From Mucilaginibacter terrigena (GTDB taxonomy: Bacteria; Bacteroidota; Bacteroidia; Sphingobacteriales; Sphingobacteriaceae), in assembly GCF_004168255.1 (NCBI RefSeq), contig NZ_SEWG01000003.1, positions 124,001-188,000 on the forward strand: 64,000 nt of DNA, written 5' to 3'. Position numbers and translations under genes: made by a program. The notes under the pieces are model-generated. The model saw nothing but the letters and a program-made list of their open reading frames with translations, did no database searches and was not told where the DNA came from. Positions 1 through 8,652 of this stretch are shown here, piece after piece (the first letter of the stretch is position 1; every line of letters begins with the position of its first letter).

Positions 1-9
1 GTAGTAAAA

Positions 10-339
10 TTACCTGGGCCTGGGGTTTTGGCCGCCTTTAACAACAATGCCGCCAATAGGCTGCCCGTTAACAAGCGCGATGGTTTCAAGTTTGCGCCCG
101 CCTGTGTAGGTGCGGTGATCGTCTGCTGCCTGGTTGGCAGTTTGTTTTACGGCATTAACTTTTTGGCCAAAGGAGGTATTTGGTGTTTGCCTTGCGTTAT
201 TTTGTTGCTTAGCAACGGTTACATTCATCGAAATACGTGGCGAAGGGTTGTTGCTTATGCCTTTTTGTACGGCGCTTTGGGCCAAAGCTGATGCACTTAC
301 AAATGATAATACTAAAACTGATAATGATAACTTTTTCAT
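10..339 (-). CDS. Small exported protein of unknown function
   Basis: A 109-residue protein with a clear Sec signal peptide (Met-Lys-Lys, a hydrophobic core to about residue 18, then Ala-Leu-Ala-Gln as a likely signal peptidase I site). The mature part is polar, rich in Asn, Gln and Lys, and ends in a basic Gly/Pro/Arg tail. No family is recognised. Its size and signal suggest a periplasmic or secreted protein. It is complete within the window, with the stop at 10-12. Confidence 0.65.
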   Translation of the reverse strand: MKKLSLSVLVLSFVSASALAQSAVQKGISNNPSPRISMNVTVAKQQNNARQTPNTSFGQKVNAVKQTANQAADDHRTYTGGRKLETIALVNGQPIGGIVVKGGQNPRPR

Positions 340-528
340 GATGTTGTTTTTTAGGGTTTCTGCATGTATATCAGCTGTATGCCAATTTTGTTACCCTCCC
401 CTCAATTATTTTTTTTAAGAAGGGTTTAGCCATTAATAGCTATAATAGGTTCAATGTTGCATTCGGTACCGTGGCAGTGGTTACCAGCCGGGCAGTTTGA
501 TAAATAAAAAGTAATATCACTTTTAATC

Positions 529-561
529 AAAAGCCATCCGCGATTTTAGTGGATAGCTTTT
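529..561. terminator. Imperfect hairpin flanked by A and T runs
   Basis: The arms AAAAGC-ATCC and GGAT-GCTTTT pair around a short loop, with one mismatched base in each arm. It lies just beyond a stronger terminator for the minus-strand lipoprotein gene and may act as a second stop in either direction. Confidence 0.4.
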
Positions 562-568
562 TTGCAAA

Positions 569-601
569 AAAAGGCTGTATCATTTCTGATAACAGCCTTT
601 T
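569..601 (-). terminator. Rho-independent terminator of the alginate-lyase-like gene
   Basis: The perfect 10-bp arms AAAAGGCTGT and ACAGCCTTTT have an extra ATC/GAT pair inside the loop. Read on the minus strand the hairpin is followed by a T run. It sits 20 nt after the stop of the lipoprotein gene. Confidence 0.7.
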
Positions 602-620
602 AGTGATCAACTAATTGCGC

Positions 621-2201
621 CTATTGGTTAAGCCCGAATGATTCCCAGCCTTGCGGGGTGGCCCTGGTACATGTCATGGCCTGGGTGCCGTTCTCGCTGG
701 AGATATACTTACCGTTATTGCCCTGTAGCGTTATCTTGCCATCGGCGGTAACACCCCAGGTGAATTTTTCCCAATCGCTGGGGGTAGTGCGGTTACAGGT
801 AATAGCCTGCGCGCCATTTTCTGACGATACGTATTTGCCCATGCTGCGCAGATAAACCTTGCCGTTGCCGGCATCCAGTAAGGTAAAGTGTTCCGGGTCG
901 CCGGCTGTAGTGTGGGTACAGGTCATGGCCTGGGTGCCGCTCTCGCCGCTAATGTATTTATTATTAAAACCCTTAAGCGATATTACTGTACCAATAGGTG
1001 GGTTATTGTTTGGCGGAGGAGTTGTGCCGCCACCTAAATTATAGTGTGTGTAGGTGGTGAAACCTAAAAAGGTATTATCTGCAGGCGCGCCAAGCGGGTC
1101 GTGCAGATCGCGAAGCGCACCCATATTTGAAGTACCATAGTGATGGTACGCCACCTCAATGCCGCCATAAACCGCGCTGCCGGTAGTGCAATAATCGCAG
1201 CTGATGTTCTGAAAGAACGAGCGGTACATGAAATCGTACCCGGTGCTAATACGGTTTGACAGCGCGGTGTATAAAGAATTATCGCCCTGCATGGCCGCAA
1301 CTTCGGCAGCGTAGGTAAAGCCGGTTAACGAATATTGGTAATGCACACAATCTGTACGGTCGCATTCCTCGGGCATGGTGCCGTCCGGGTGGATCATATT
1401 GGGCATGGTAATATTTAGCTGTGCCTCGCCATCATTAAAAACACTGGCGCTGTTCAGGAAAACGCCAACAGCCATTTTAGCGTAACCGGCAGATACGTTC
1501 CAATTGTTGTTATAATTATAACCATTACTACCAAAAGTGTGGTTAATGTAATTGTTTTTTACGTTGTTAAGGTAGTTGCTAAAAGTGTTTATATCCGCCT
1601 GCGACCAGTTTGCCGATACGCCGTTTGGCTGGTAATACCTGATGATCTCGGCAGCGGCTACAAAACTTGGGGTTGTCCATGAAGCTTCCAGGTCGGATTG
1701 ATGGGGGTTATCGGATGCATCAATAGGCGCGTAGTTCTGAAAAGTGGATGCCCAGCCGTTCAGGATGAACTTACACTTATCAGACCATTGCGTGTCACCT
1801 GTTTTTGCGAAACGCAGGGCCAGCGCGTAGGCCAGTATAGCATCCTTACGGATCTGCGACTTGGAAGGACTTGTATGCCCGTTTGAACCTACGTAAACGG
1901 TAGAATAAAACTGTGTGGGCATAGGGTTATTGTTAATAAAATCAACAACCTTTTGATATGAGGCGTTGCGTGCAGCATCGCCGCCATTAACCTGGTTACG
2001 TATCAGGTCGAGGTTGGCAGCGGTATTCATCACGCCAGGGTGCACAAATGAGGTTACCGACCGGGGGGCGGTCACCGCTTCTGTTCCTGATTTTGCCGGG
2101 GCACCATCGGGCAGTAATGATTTTTTGCATTGGGTAAAAATTACCGCGGCTGTAAACAGCAGGGCATAGCAAGCCCAATAAGAAAGGTTTGTTTTCTTCA
2201 T
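621..2201 (-). CDS. Alginate-lyase-family lipoprotein with C-terminal fascin-like beta-trefoil repeats
   Basis: A 526-residue lipoprotein: hydrophobic leader and a lipobox Cys near residue 25 followed by Lys-Lys. Residues about 55-390 resemble the alginate_lyase (PF05426) alpha/alpha-toroid family, with an Asn-rich NNNWNVSAGYAKMAVG segment and a CVHYQYSLTGFTYAAEVA stretch where the family keeps Asn, His and Tyr active-site residues. After a Pro/Asn linker, residues about 400-526 hold three near-identical units (GKYISSENGTQAMTC type, then a W/P-E-x-F motif), typical of fascin or actin-cross-linking beta-trefoils that bind glycans. It probably cuts or binds an acidic polysaccharide on the cell surface. 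Substrate is not readable from sequence. It is a single gene with its own terminator. Confidence 0.75.
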   Translation of the reverse strand: MKKTNLSYWACYALLFTAAVIFTQCKKSLLPDGAPAKSGTEAVTAPRSVTSFVHPGVMNTAANLDLIRNQVNGGDAARNASYQKVVDFINNNPMPTQFYSTVYVGSNGHTSPSKSQIRKDAILAYALALRFAKTGDTQWSDKCKFILNGWASTFQNYAPIDASDNPHQSDLEASWTTPSFVAAAEIIRYYQPNGVSANWSQADINTFSNYLNNVKNNYINHTFGSNGYNYNNNWNVSAGYAKMAVGVFLNSASVFNDGEAQLNITMPNMIHPDGTMPEECDRTDCVHYQYSLTGFTYAAEVAAMQGDNSLYTALSNRISTGYDFMYRSFFQNISCDYCTTGSAVYGGIEVAYHHYGTSNMGALRDLHDPLGAPADNTFLGFTTYTHYNLGGGTTPPPNNNPPIGTVISLKGFNNKYISGESGTQAMTCTHTTAGDPEHFTLLDAGNGKVYLRSMGKYVSSENGAQAITCNRTTPSDWEKFTWGVTADGKITLQGNNGKYISSENGTQAMTCTRATPQGWESFGLNQ

Positions 2202-2215
2202 AATTAAAGTTTAGT

Positions 2216-2227
2216 AATTGGTTTATA
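2216..2227. promoter_or_regulatory. AATTGGTTTATA element shared with the PUL promoter region
   Basis: This 12-mer lies 15 nt upstream of the start of the alginate-lyase-like gene. The identical 12-mer occurs at 18450-18461 in the susC/regulator intergenic region, inside a set of AATTGGTTT repeats. A shared operator is possible; chance in AT-rich DNA is not excluded. Confidence 0.3.
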
Positions 2228-2455
2228 GATGTAGTTTAATTACAATTGGTAGTTTACCGGATGGAGCAGTTTGCGGCACCCGGAAAGTATTGGCTATCAG
2301 CACATATCGATTGGCACTGTTGAGTCAAAACTATTTAACTAAAAGATAAAACTGCAATGTTTCGGGAGATTTATTTACTAAAACGTTTTCGTAATTAACT
2401 GTTAAATAAGCATTTAATGAGGGTAAATGCCGTCAAATAACATTTAGCCGAGGGT

Positions 2456-3664
2456 TTATAACGTTTTTAATGAAGATGATCTGTCGCGCGGGGCCCGGTC
2501 GCTAAAAACCAAAAGCACGGTTATTATGCCTATCACAAAATAACTCAATACCAGCGGGAATACACTTTTTACCAGCAGGTGGCTGATAACCGAACCTAAC
2601 GCCGACCCGATAAAAAAGAAGGTTGTGCCGTAAACAGCAGATGCCATACCGGCTGTATGGCCCATTGGCTCCATAGCCAGGGCGCTACTGTTAGGTTCAA
2701 CCGCCAGGTTAAGCGACATTAGCAGGGCTATTGCGATGAAAAAGATCAGCATATCCGGTGGGTTACCGGCCAGGATAGTGAATAAAAGTAACAGGCTGGC
2801 TACTGTTAGATAAACAAAGAGAAGCCCTCTTATGGTTCGCCTGGCCCCAAACCTGGATGACAAGTAAGAGTTTAGGAATGTACAGCACGACATCAGGAGG
2901 CCCATACCGGCAAATATCGCGGCAAAGGCTTTTGGTTTGCCATAGATCTCGCCTACAATATGCTCGGAACTGGCTACGTAGGAGCTTAAGGCGGTGAAAA
3001 GGACAGTAGTTATGCCGGTGTACCTGAGGAACGTGCGGTTGCCAACCACTTTTTTGATAGACTGGACAAGGCTGGCTAATTGCAGCGAGTTACGCTGATC
3101 GCGGGGCAGGGATTCCTCCAGCCTTAACGACCATATAAAAACGATAACGGCAAACAACGGTGGCGTAAGGAACACCATTTGCCATGATGCAACAGATAAT
3201 ATAGCTATCCCTAAAAAGGGAGCGAACACCGGGGTAGAGAGGAATATGGTAAAAATAAGGGACATGGTACGGGCCATCTGGTCGCCAACAAAACGGTCGC
3301 GTACCCCGGCGATAGTGGTCATAAATACGGCTGAAGCGCCTATCCCCGCCACAAAGCGTGCCGCATACATGAGCGGCAATGTTGGGGCAAAGGCCGCGGC
3401 TATCCCACTGATAATATACAGCGGGAAGCCTATCCTGAGAATAGCCAACCGCCCAAAACGATCTGACAGCGGCCCAAAAATGATCTGGGCGACCTGGCCC
3501 ATGAAAAAGAACGAGATGATCTGCGCTGTAGCTGTTGACTGCGGCGGGAGCCCAAAATGCTCCCGGAGTTGGCCAAATACCGGTAACATAATATCGATCC
3601 CCAAAGCAGTTAGCATCATGGTAGATGCTGATAGCGCAATAAACTCGGCCGGTTTCATTTTCAT
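2456..3664 (-). CDS. MFS drug-efflux transporter, Bcr/CflA type
   Basis: About 402 residues with twelve predicted membrane segments. The N-terminal pattern of TM1 with D-I-M-L-P, then the GQVAQIIFGPLSDRFGR loop-2/3 motif, is the signature of Bcr/CflA-type DHA1 drug-proton antiporters. The start is placed at 3664 (Met-Lys-Met-Lys-Pro). A longer frame opens at 3724 but would overlap the upstream SRPBCC stop and add a polar stretch the family does not have. It follows the SRPBCC gene by 16 nt, so the two are probably one operon. The export substrate is unknown. Confidence 0.85.
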   Translation of the reverse strand: MKMKPAEFIALSASTMMLTALGIDIMLPVFGQLREHFGLPPQSTATAQIISFFFMGQVAQIIFGPLSDRFGRLAILRIGFPLYIISGIAAAFAPTLPLMYAARFVAGIGASAVFMTTIAGVRDRFVGDQMARTMSLIFTIFLSTPVFAPFLGIAILSVASWQMVFLTPPLFAVIVFIWSLRLEESLPRDQRNSLQLASLVQSIKKVVGNRTFLRYTGITTVLFTALSSYVASSEHIVGEIYGKPKAFAAIFAGMGLLMSCCTFLNSYLSSRFGARRTIRGLLFVYLTVASLLLLFTILAGNPPDMLIFFIAIALLMSLNLAVEPNSSALAMEPMGHTAGMASAVYGTTFFFIGSALGSVISHLLVKSVFPLVLSYFVIGIITVLLVFSDRAPRDRSSSLKTL

Positions 3665-3680
3665 GTCGCCTGTAAATATA

Positions 3681-4601
3681 TTATTTATTAAATTCGGGAT
3701 AGGGGAAACCCTTGCCTGTTTCACAAAGAAATTTCAGGCTCCGCAGAAATAGCGCCCAATCAAAGCTACAACCGGCAAACTCATTTGTAGCGGCCTTCCA
3801 CCCATCATGATGGAAAGATAGCGAACATCCTTTATGGTTTGGCTCCAGTTCAAAAGTAATGGCGGTGCCGATCCATTCTTCATGAGCTTTAATGCAAAGC
3901 CATTTTACTGTACTATATGGTTTAAGCTGCTCTATTTTCATTTCTTTAAAATAGGTTGAACCAAAAGCAAACCTGGCAATACTTCCTGCTTCGGGTTTTG
4001 CAATGGTATCCGCTGTCCACCAGCTTGCCAGGCCTTTCTGTGTGGTTATAGCTTCATATACCTTTTCAACAGGCGCGTTGATCTGCAACCGGTGAAATAT
4101 ACATTGGGTGCCCCTATCTTTTGCAGGAACCGGTTTTGTTTCAGCGTTTTCATCTGCCTCTTTAGGTGTCGCGCTCCCTTTGCCTGTCAGGATAAGATCT
4201 TTTAAGCTGTCTTGTATATAATGCGTCCATGCATCGTGGCAAACGTTATAACATTCGTAGGTTGGTACCAAGCCCTGATGAGTAAACGTTAATTGTGTTT
4301 TATCATCTTTTTCAGTTATTTCAAATATCACATTAGTGCCTTTCCATTCGTTTTCATCTTTGGTGAACTTAAAATAATTGTCAACCACGTGCCAAACCAC
4401 TTTTTTATTTGTAACAAGCTCAGTTATTTTCATTTTGGCACGGTGTATATCCTGGTAATGGTATATAAATTCGCTGTTCAGTTTACCGGTATCGCCTTCA
4501 ATGTTTTCTGACCACCAGCCGCGTACATTATTAATAGCATCAAAAACTTTTTGTGCTGCTGCACTAACTAAAATGGTTGTTGTGAAATCCTGGTTTTTCA
4601 T
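3681..4601 (-). CDS. Tandem SRPBCC (AHSA1-like) domain protein
   Basis: A 306-residue cytosolic protein made of two SRPBCC/START-like domains. Domain 1 is about residues 1-140 (TTILVSAAAQKVFDAI, GWWSENIEG) and domain 2 about 165-300 (INAPVEKVYEAITTQKGL, SWWTAD). Each has the helix-grip hallmark of an N-terminal V-x-x-A/V-F/Y-x-A-I segment and a late F-x-H-x-G/D-W strand (TFTHQGL and SFHHDGW). The family binds hydrophobic ligands; single-domain forms are common, so the fusion suggests two pockets. It is upstream of and probably co-transcribed with the MFS pump, and divergent from a GlxA-type regulator, which suggests a stress or xenobiotic module. Confidence 0.85.
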   Translation of the reverse strand: MKNQDFTTTILVSAAAQKVFDAINNVRGWWSENIEGDTGKLNSEFIYHYQDIHRAKMKITELVTNKKVVWHVVDNYFKFTKDENEWKGTNVIFEITEKDDKTQLTFTHQGLVPTYECYNVCHDAWTHYIQDSLKDLILTGKGSATPKEADENAETKPVPAKDRGTQCIFHRLQINAPVEKVYEAITTQKGLASWWTADTIAKPEAGSIARFAFGSTYFKEMKIEQLKPYSTVKWLCIKAHEEWIGTAITFELEPNHKGCSLSFHHDGWKAATNEFAGCSFDWALFLRSLKFLCETGKGFPYPEFNK

Positions 4602-4732
4602 AATTCTGTTTTTGTGTTAGAAGATGTTTCCCGCATCATTATCAGATACGCTTAAGTCAAAAGTAGGGATAGCGCTACGCCTAAAAGGGGTGTGAAATAG
4701 ACTTTATCACGGGGTAATTTAGACAAACAAAT

Positions 4733-4740
4733 TATTTTTG
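4733..4740 (+). promoter_or_regulatory. Probable -7 box (TATTTTTG) of the GlxA-type regulator
   Basis: The sequence matches the Bacteroidota -7 consensus TAnnTTTG, 48 nt upstream of the ATG at 4789. No convincing -33 TTTG lies at the right distance, so the call is tentative. Confidence 0.4.
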
Positions 4741-4788
4741 CATTCCAAATACGTAACTTAGGGTGTCGATCATAAATCTTAAAAAGCG

Positions 4789-5781
4789 ATGAAGCACTTA
4801 ACCATAATTGTCCCTAACGGGCAAAGTAACCTTAGCACTATTGCCAGTATTGCAGGCGCGTGTGATGTATTTTCAAGAGCCAACATGTATTGGAAAGATG
4901 CCGGAAAAGGGGAGTTGTTTAATATAGAACTGGCGGGGATATCAGAAAAAGCAGACTATTACGGCGGCCTGATCACCCTTACGCCGCAGGTGCATATTTC
5001 GGAGATAGCCAAAACCGATCTCATAGTTATCCCTGCTACAACCATTCGCAGTTATGAAGATGCTGTGCATGGCAATAAATTGTTTATAGACTGGATTGGG
5101 CAGCAATACAAAAATGGTGCAGAAATAGCCAGCATATGTAGCGGGGCCTTTATGCTGGCATCAACAGGTTTGCTCGATGGGAAAAGCTGTTCTACACATT
5201 GGTGCGTGGCGGATGTTTTCAGAAACTCGTTTCCAAATGTGCATTTAGAAGCCGATAAACTGATCACCGACGGGCACGGGATATATACCAATGGCGGTGG
5301 TTACTCCTTCCTTAATCTGCTAATATACCTGGTAGAGAAATATTATGACAGGCAAGCCGCCATTTTTTGCGCAAAAGTTTTCCAGATAGAAATAGACAGG
5401 CAAAGCCAGTCGGCATTTACCATATTTACCGGGCAAAAGCTGCATGGAGATGAAATGATAAAAGAAGCGCAAACTTATATTGAGGATAAGTTGGACGAAA
5501 AAATATCTATTGAAAATTTATCTTCGAGGTTTGCCGTGGGCCGGAGAAATTTTGACAGAAGGTTTATTAAAGCCACAGGTAACACACCGGTTGAATACAC
5601 CCAGCGGGTAAAGATAGAATCTGCCAAAAAAGCGCTTGAAACTACTCGTAAAACAATTAACGAAGTGATGTACGAAGTGGGTTACTCGGATGTAAAAGCG
5701 TTTCGCGAAGTGTTTAAAAAGATCACCGGCATTTCGCCATTAGAGTATAAGGCTAAATACAATAAAGATGGAGTGGTTTAG
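4789..5781 (+). CDS. GlxA-family transcriptional regulator (DJ-1/PfpI domain plus AraC HTH)
   Basis: A 330-residue regulator. Residues about 1-185 form a DJ-1/PfpI-like class I glutamine amidotransferase fold with a nucleophile-elbow-like IASICSGAFMLA segment (Cys117). Residues about 225-325 form an AraC-type double HTH, ending in the conserved GYSDVKAFREVFKKITGISPLEYK segment. Such proteins are one-component regulators whose DJ-1 domain senses a small molecule rather than acting as an enzyme. It is divergent from the SRPBCC-MFS pair and so is the natural candidate for controlling it. Confidence 0.9.
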   Translation: MKHLTIIVPNGQSNLSTIASIAGACDVFSRANMYWKDAGKGELFNIELAGISEKADYYGGLITLTPQVHISEIAKTDLIVIPATTIRSYEDAVHGNKLFIDWIGQQYKNGAEIASICSGAFMLASTGLLDGKSCSTHWCVADVFRNSFPNVHLEADKLITDGHGIYTNGGGYSFLNLLIYLVEKYYDRQAAIFCAKVFQIEIDRQSQSAFTIFTGQKLHGDEMIKEAQTYIEDKLDEKISIENLSSRFAVGRRNFDRRFIKATGNTPVEYTQRVKIESAKKALETTRKTINEVMYEVGYSDVKAFREVFKKITGISPLEYKAKYNKDGVV

Positions 5782-5810
5782 GGGAAGGTAATAATTATTA
5801 AAGGCCTAAT

Positions 5811-8444
5811 CTACAGCACCTCCACATAACCGTCGGTTCCGTTTACCCTGATCCGTTGCCCATCTTTGATCAATTTAGTAACGTTATCTATTCCTACAAC
5901 GGCGGGCAGGCCGTATTCGCGGGCAATAACAGCGCCGTGGGTCATCAGTCCGCCAACTTCGGTAACAAGGCCTTTTACAGACACAAACAGGGGTGTCCAA
6001 CTGGGGTCGGTAAAGGTAGTGACCAGTATATCTCCATCTACCAGGGTCGCATCTTCCATTTTTAAAATAACTCGTGCGCGCCCTTCTACAATGCCCGAAG
6101 ATACGGCCAGCCCGGCTATAGCGTTAGCCGGTAGATCCCCCCGGTTATAACTGCCTGAAAATGTTTCGCCGTCAGTTGTCATAACACGCGGCGGAGATAG
6201 TTTTTGGTACAGTTTATATTCTTCTTTGCGTTTATTAATAACGGAATAATTAACCTGCCTTGTGCGCACCGCCTCCTTAAGTTCTTCAAAATTCAGGTAA
6301 TAAATATCTTCTTTTTCGTGAATAGTACCAGCCTTTACAAGTTGCCCGGCTTCTTTCAGTATAGCTTGTTTATAAACAAAGTACCGGCTAATAATGGCAT
6401 ATTTTGGATATTCGCGATAACCGGCATAGTTTCGGACAAGGTGGATCATGCGTTTTGTTTCTTTTGCCTTTTGCGCGCCATCAGGCAATTGCTTCAATCT
6501 TTTCAATAAATCCTGTTCCTTTTTTAAAGCCTCCTGTTCTCCCTGTTCAAACCGCTGTTTGCCCGCACCCGGCTCGAAGCTTTTGATGTTATTAAGGATC
6601 AAAGACACAAGTTTAATGGGTTTTTCGGCCCAACGATAATTGGTAATATCTATTTCCCCAACACACCTCATCCCATATTTGTTAAGGTAGTTTGTAATTG
6701 CTTCACGGGTTTCCTGTCCACCTTTAAACTTACCTAACCCCTCTAAAAAGTTGTCCTCATTTATTTTTTCTAAATACGCTATTATCTCGGGGTAAGGGCG
6801 AATTACATCCGCTACATCCAGTAAGTCGAGGCCCATTTCTGAGGTGATATTGTTTGGTGCAGATTGAGAGGTAGTGCCGGCCGCGTTTTTTTCGCCAAGC
6901 CACTCCAGCATTTTTTCGTTGATCCAGGTTGAAGCGTTCATCCCGGTCATGATAACACCAATGCTTCGTGGGTCGGATGTTTGTTTTTTTAATTGCCCGA
7001 TATCTTCCATAATAAAATCAAACAGGTCCGGGCCTGACTTCTCCAGGATGTTTTGTTTTAGCGCTCCTAAAGATGCCTGGCTGCTATTGATCAAATCCGA
7101 AACGATTGTTGGATCATAATCGTTCAGCGCATGATAATCGGGAAGGGGAACAGCATTACTGCTTTGGCCGGTACCCGGTTTTTTTTCATCGGGGGATGGT
7201 TTTATAAAATCGCCCCGGTTAATGATGGTTGTAAGGGCGTCTTTAAAAAGGGGATCGAATTTTCCGAGGGTGGTAAGTATCGTATCCCGGCCGGCAGGTG
7301 AAGCCAGCATAAGTGTAGCATCTATAAACAGCCTGCCGCCTGCCGTGCGTGTGTTAGGCGGGGTCATTAACATCCAAAACGACAATCCCAATGGTTTCAT
7401 CGCATCGGTCATCATTTGCTGGTGGCCTACAGATAAATAGACATGTTTTTCCTGGTCATTTGATTGGGGGATAGGGTATAATGTGGTAATTGGGCGGGCT
7501 TGCACTATGTAAAATGTACCATTGGCTAAACACCATTCAATATCCTGCGGGCTGCCAAAATGTGTTTCGATGCTTCTGCCTATGGCTTCAAGCTGCAAGA
7601 TCTCTGCATCGGTGAGCGCTTGCTTGTTCTGCTGGGCAGCTTCAATTTCCTGCTTCTTTGTACCACCGTTTATTTCGGGGTATATAGCCAGTTTTTTTGC
7701 TGATATTTTCTTATGGATTATCTTACCTTCGCGTACCTTGTAATTATCGGCATTGACAAGGCCGGAAACCAATGCTTCCCCAAGGCCGAAACTTGCGTCG
7801 ATAGATAGCACTTTCCTGTTACCAGAAATTGGATCGGCAGTGAACAAGATACCCGCCACCTTGGAGAAAACCATTTGCTGCACAACTACAGATATCTGTA
7901 CCTTATGGTGATCGAAGCCGTTTTGGATACGATATATTACAGCCCTATCGGTAAACAGGGATGCCCAGCATTTGCTGATATGCTTTAGTATAGCATCATG
8001 GCCAATAACATTTAAATAGGTATCCTGCTGGCCAGCAAATGATGCTGCCGGCAAGTCTTCCGCTGTAGCGCTGGAGCGAACCGCGAAGGCCTCTGCCTTA
8101 TCAAACTTTGTAATGTAAGTTGTAATCTCTTTTACTATATCAATAGCGATGGGCGTGCTTTCAATGGCTGTACGGATGTTTGCGCAAATTTCGCTGATAT
8201 TTTTCCTCGCGTCTGCCTTATGTCGTGATAGTTCATCCAGCAGGCCGTTAAATATGCCGTTATCACCGGTTACTTTTTTATAAGCTTCGGTAGTAACACA
8301 AAAACCACGGGGCACACTTATACCTTTTATTTTCGACAGTTCGCCCAGGTTAGCGCCCTTGCCTCCAACTAACATAAAGGTTAACCCGTCAGCATTATGT
8401 AAATCGAGTGTATATATGTTTGATTTGTTGTTTCCCGGTGTCAT
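5811..8444 (-). CDS. rph: Rifampin phosphotransferase
   Basis: An 877-residue, three-part dikinase-like enzyme. The N-terminal ATP-grasp part has GGKGANLGELS, AVRSSATAEDLP and ASFAGQQDTYLNV. The central part has VGHQQMMTDAMKPLGLSF and the long rifamycin-binding insertion (EMGLDLLDVADVIRPYPE, KYGMRCVGEIDITNYRW). The C-terminal swivelling His domain has GGLMTHGAVIAREYGLPAVV with the phospho-carrier His near residue 836. Length and motif wording match, as I remember them, the Listeria/Paenibacillus rifampin phosphotransferases (about 867 residues) far better than PEP synthase or pyruvate phosphate dikinase, which share the end domains only. The family moves the ATP beta-phosphate to the C21 hydroxyl of rifamycins, inactivating them. 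It stands alone; a TATTTTTG box lies upstream. Confidence 0.88.
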   Translation of the reverse strand: MTPGNNKSNIYTLDLHNADGLTFMLVGGKGANLGELSKIKGISVPRGFCVTTEAYKKVTGDNGIFNGLLDELSRHKADARKNISEICANIRTAIESTPIAIDIVKEITTYITKFDKAEAFAVRSSATAEDLPAASFAGQQDTYLNVIGHDAILKHISKCWASLFTDRAVIYRIQNGFDHHKVQISVVVQQMVFSKVAGILFTADPISGNRKVLSIDASFGLGEALVSGLVNADNYKVREGKIIHKKISAKKLAIYPEINGGTKKQEIEAAQQNKQALTDAEILQLEAIGRSIETHFGSPQDIEWCLANGTFYIVQARPITTLYPIPQSNDQEKHVYLSVGHQQMMTDAMKPLGLSFWMLMTPPNTRTAGGRLFIDATLMLASPAGRDTILTTLGKFDPLFKDALTTIINRGDFIKPSPDEKKPGTGQSSNAVPLPDYHALNDYDPTIVSDLINSSQASLGALKQNILEKSGPDLFDFIMEDIGQLKKQTSDPRSIGVIMTGMNASTWINEKMLEWLGEKNAAGTTSQSAPNNITSEMGLDLLDVADVIRPYPEIIAYLEKINEDNFLEGLGKFKGGQETREAITNYLNKYGMRCVGEIDITNYRWAEKPIKLVSLILNNIKSFEPGAGKQRFEQGEQEALKKEQDLLKRLKQLPDGAQKAKETKRMIHLVRNYAGYREYPKYAIISRYFVYKQAILKEAGQLVKAGTIHEKEDIYYLNFEELKEAVRTRQVNYSVINKRKEEYKLYQKLSPPRVMTTDGETFSGSYNRGDLPANAIAGLAVSSGIVEGRARVILKMEDATLVDGDILVTTFTDPSWTPLFVSVKGLVTEVGGLMTHGAVIAREYGLPAVVGIDNVTKLIKDGQRIRVNGTDGYVEVL

Positions 8445-8601
8445 GATGATGGCTTATCAGATCTGTAAAAAGCCAAAAATATAAGGTATGATCTATCAAA
8501 TTACCGTTTTTAAACTATATTTTTTTATTCGCAATAACGACGGAAACAGGGCGTTATCCTTACAACAAATGAGGTTAAATATTTACTTTAATTAAACAAT
8601 A

Positions 8602-8621
8602 AAGGCCCCATACGGGGCCTT
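8602..8621 (-). terminator. Terminator at the end of the PUL operon
   Basis: A GC-rich hairpin with perfect 8-bp arms AAGGCCCC and GGGGCCTT around a 4-nt loop, 31 nt beyond the stop of the last GH16 gene. Confidence 0.7.
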
Positions 8622-8652
8622 CTGCAAATAGCGCTTACGTGTATTGTAAATG

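Noticed and set aside
3665..3724. A longer start for the MFS transporter
   Set aside because: It would overlap the SRPBCC gene and add a polar segment before TM1 not seen in Bcr/CflA proteins.
5811..8444. Pyruvate phosphate dikinase or PEP synthase
   Set aside because: Only the ATP-grasp and His domains are shared; there is no PEP/pyruvate TIM barrel, and the central motifs fit rifampin phosphotransferase.
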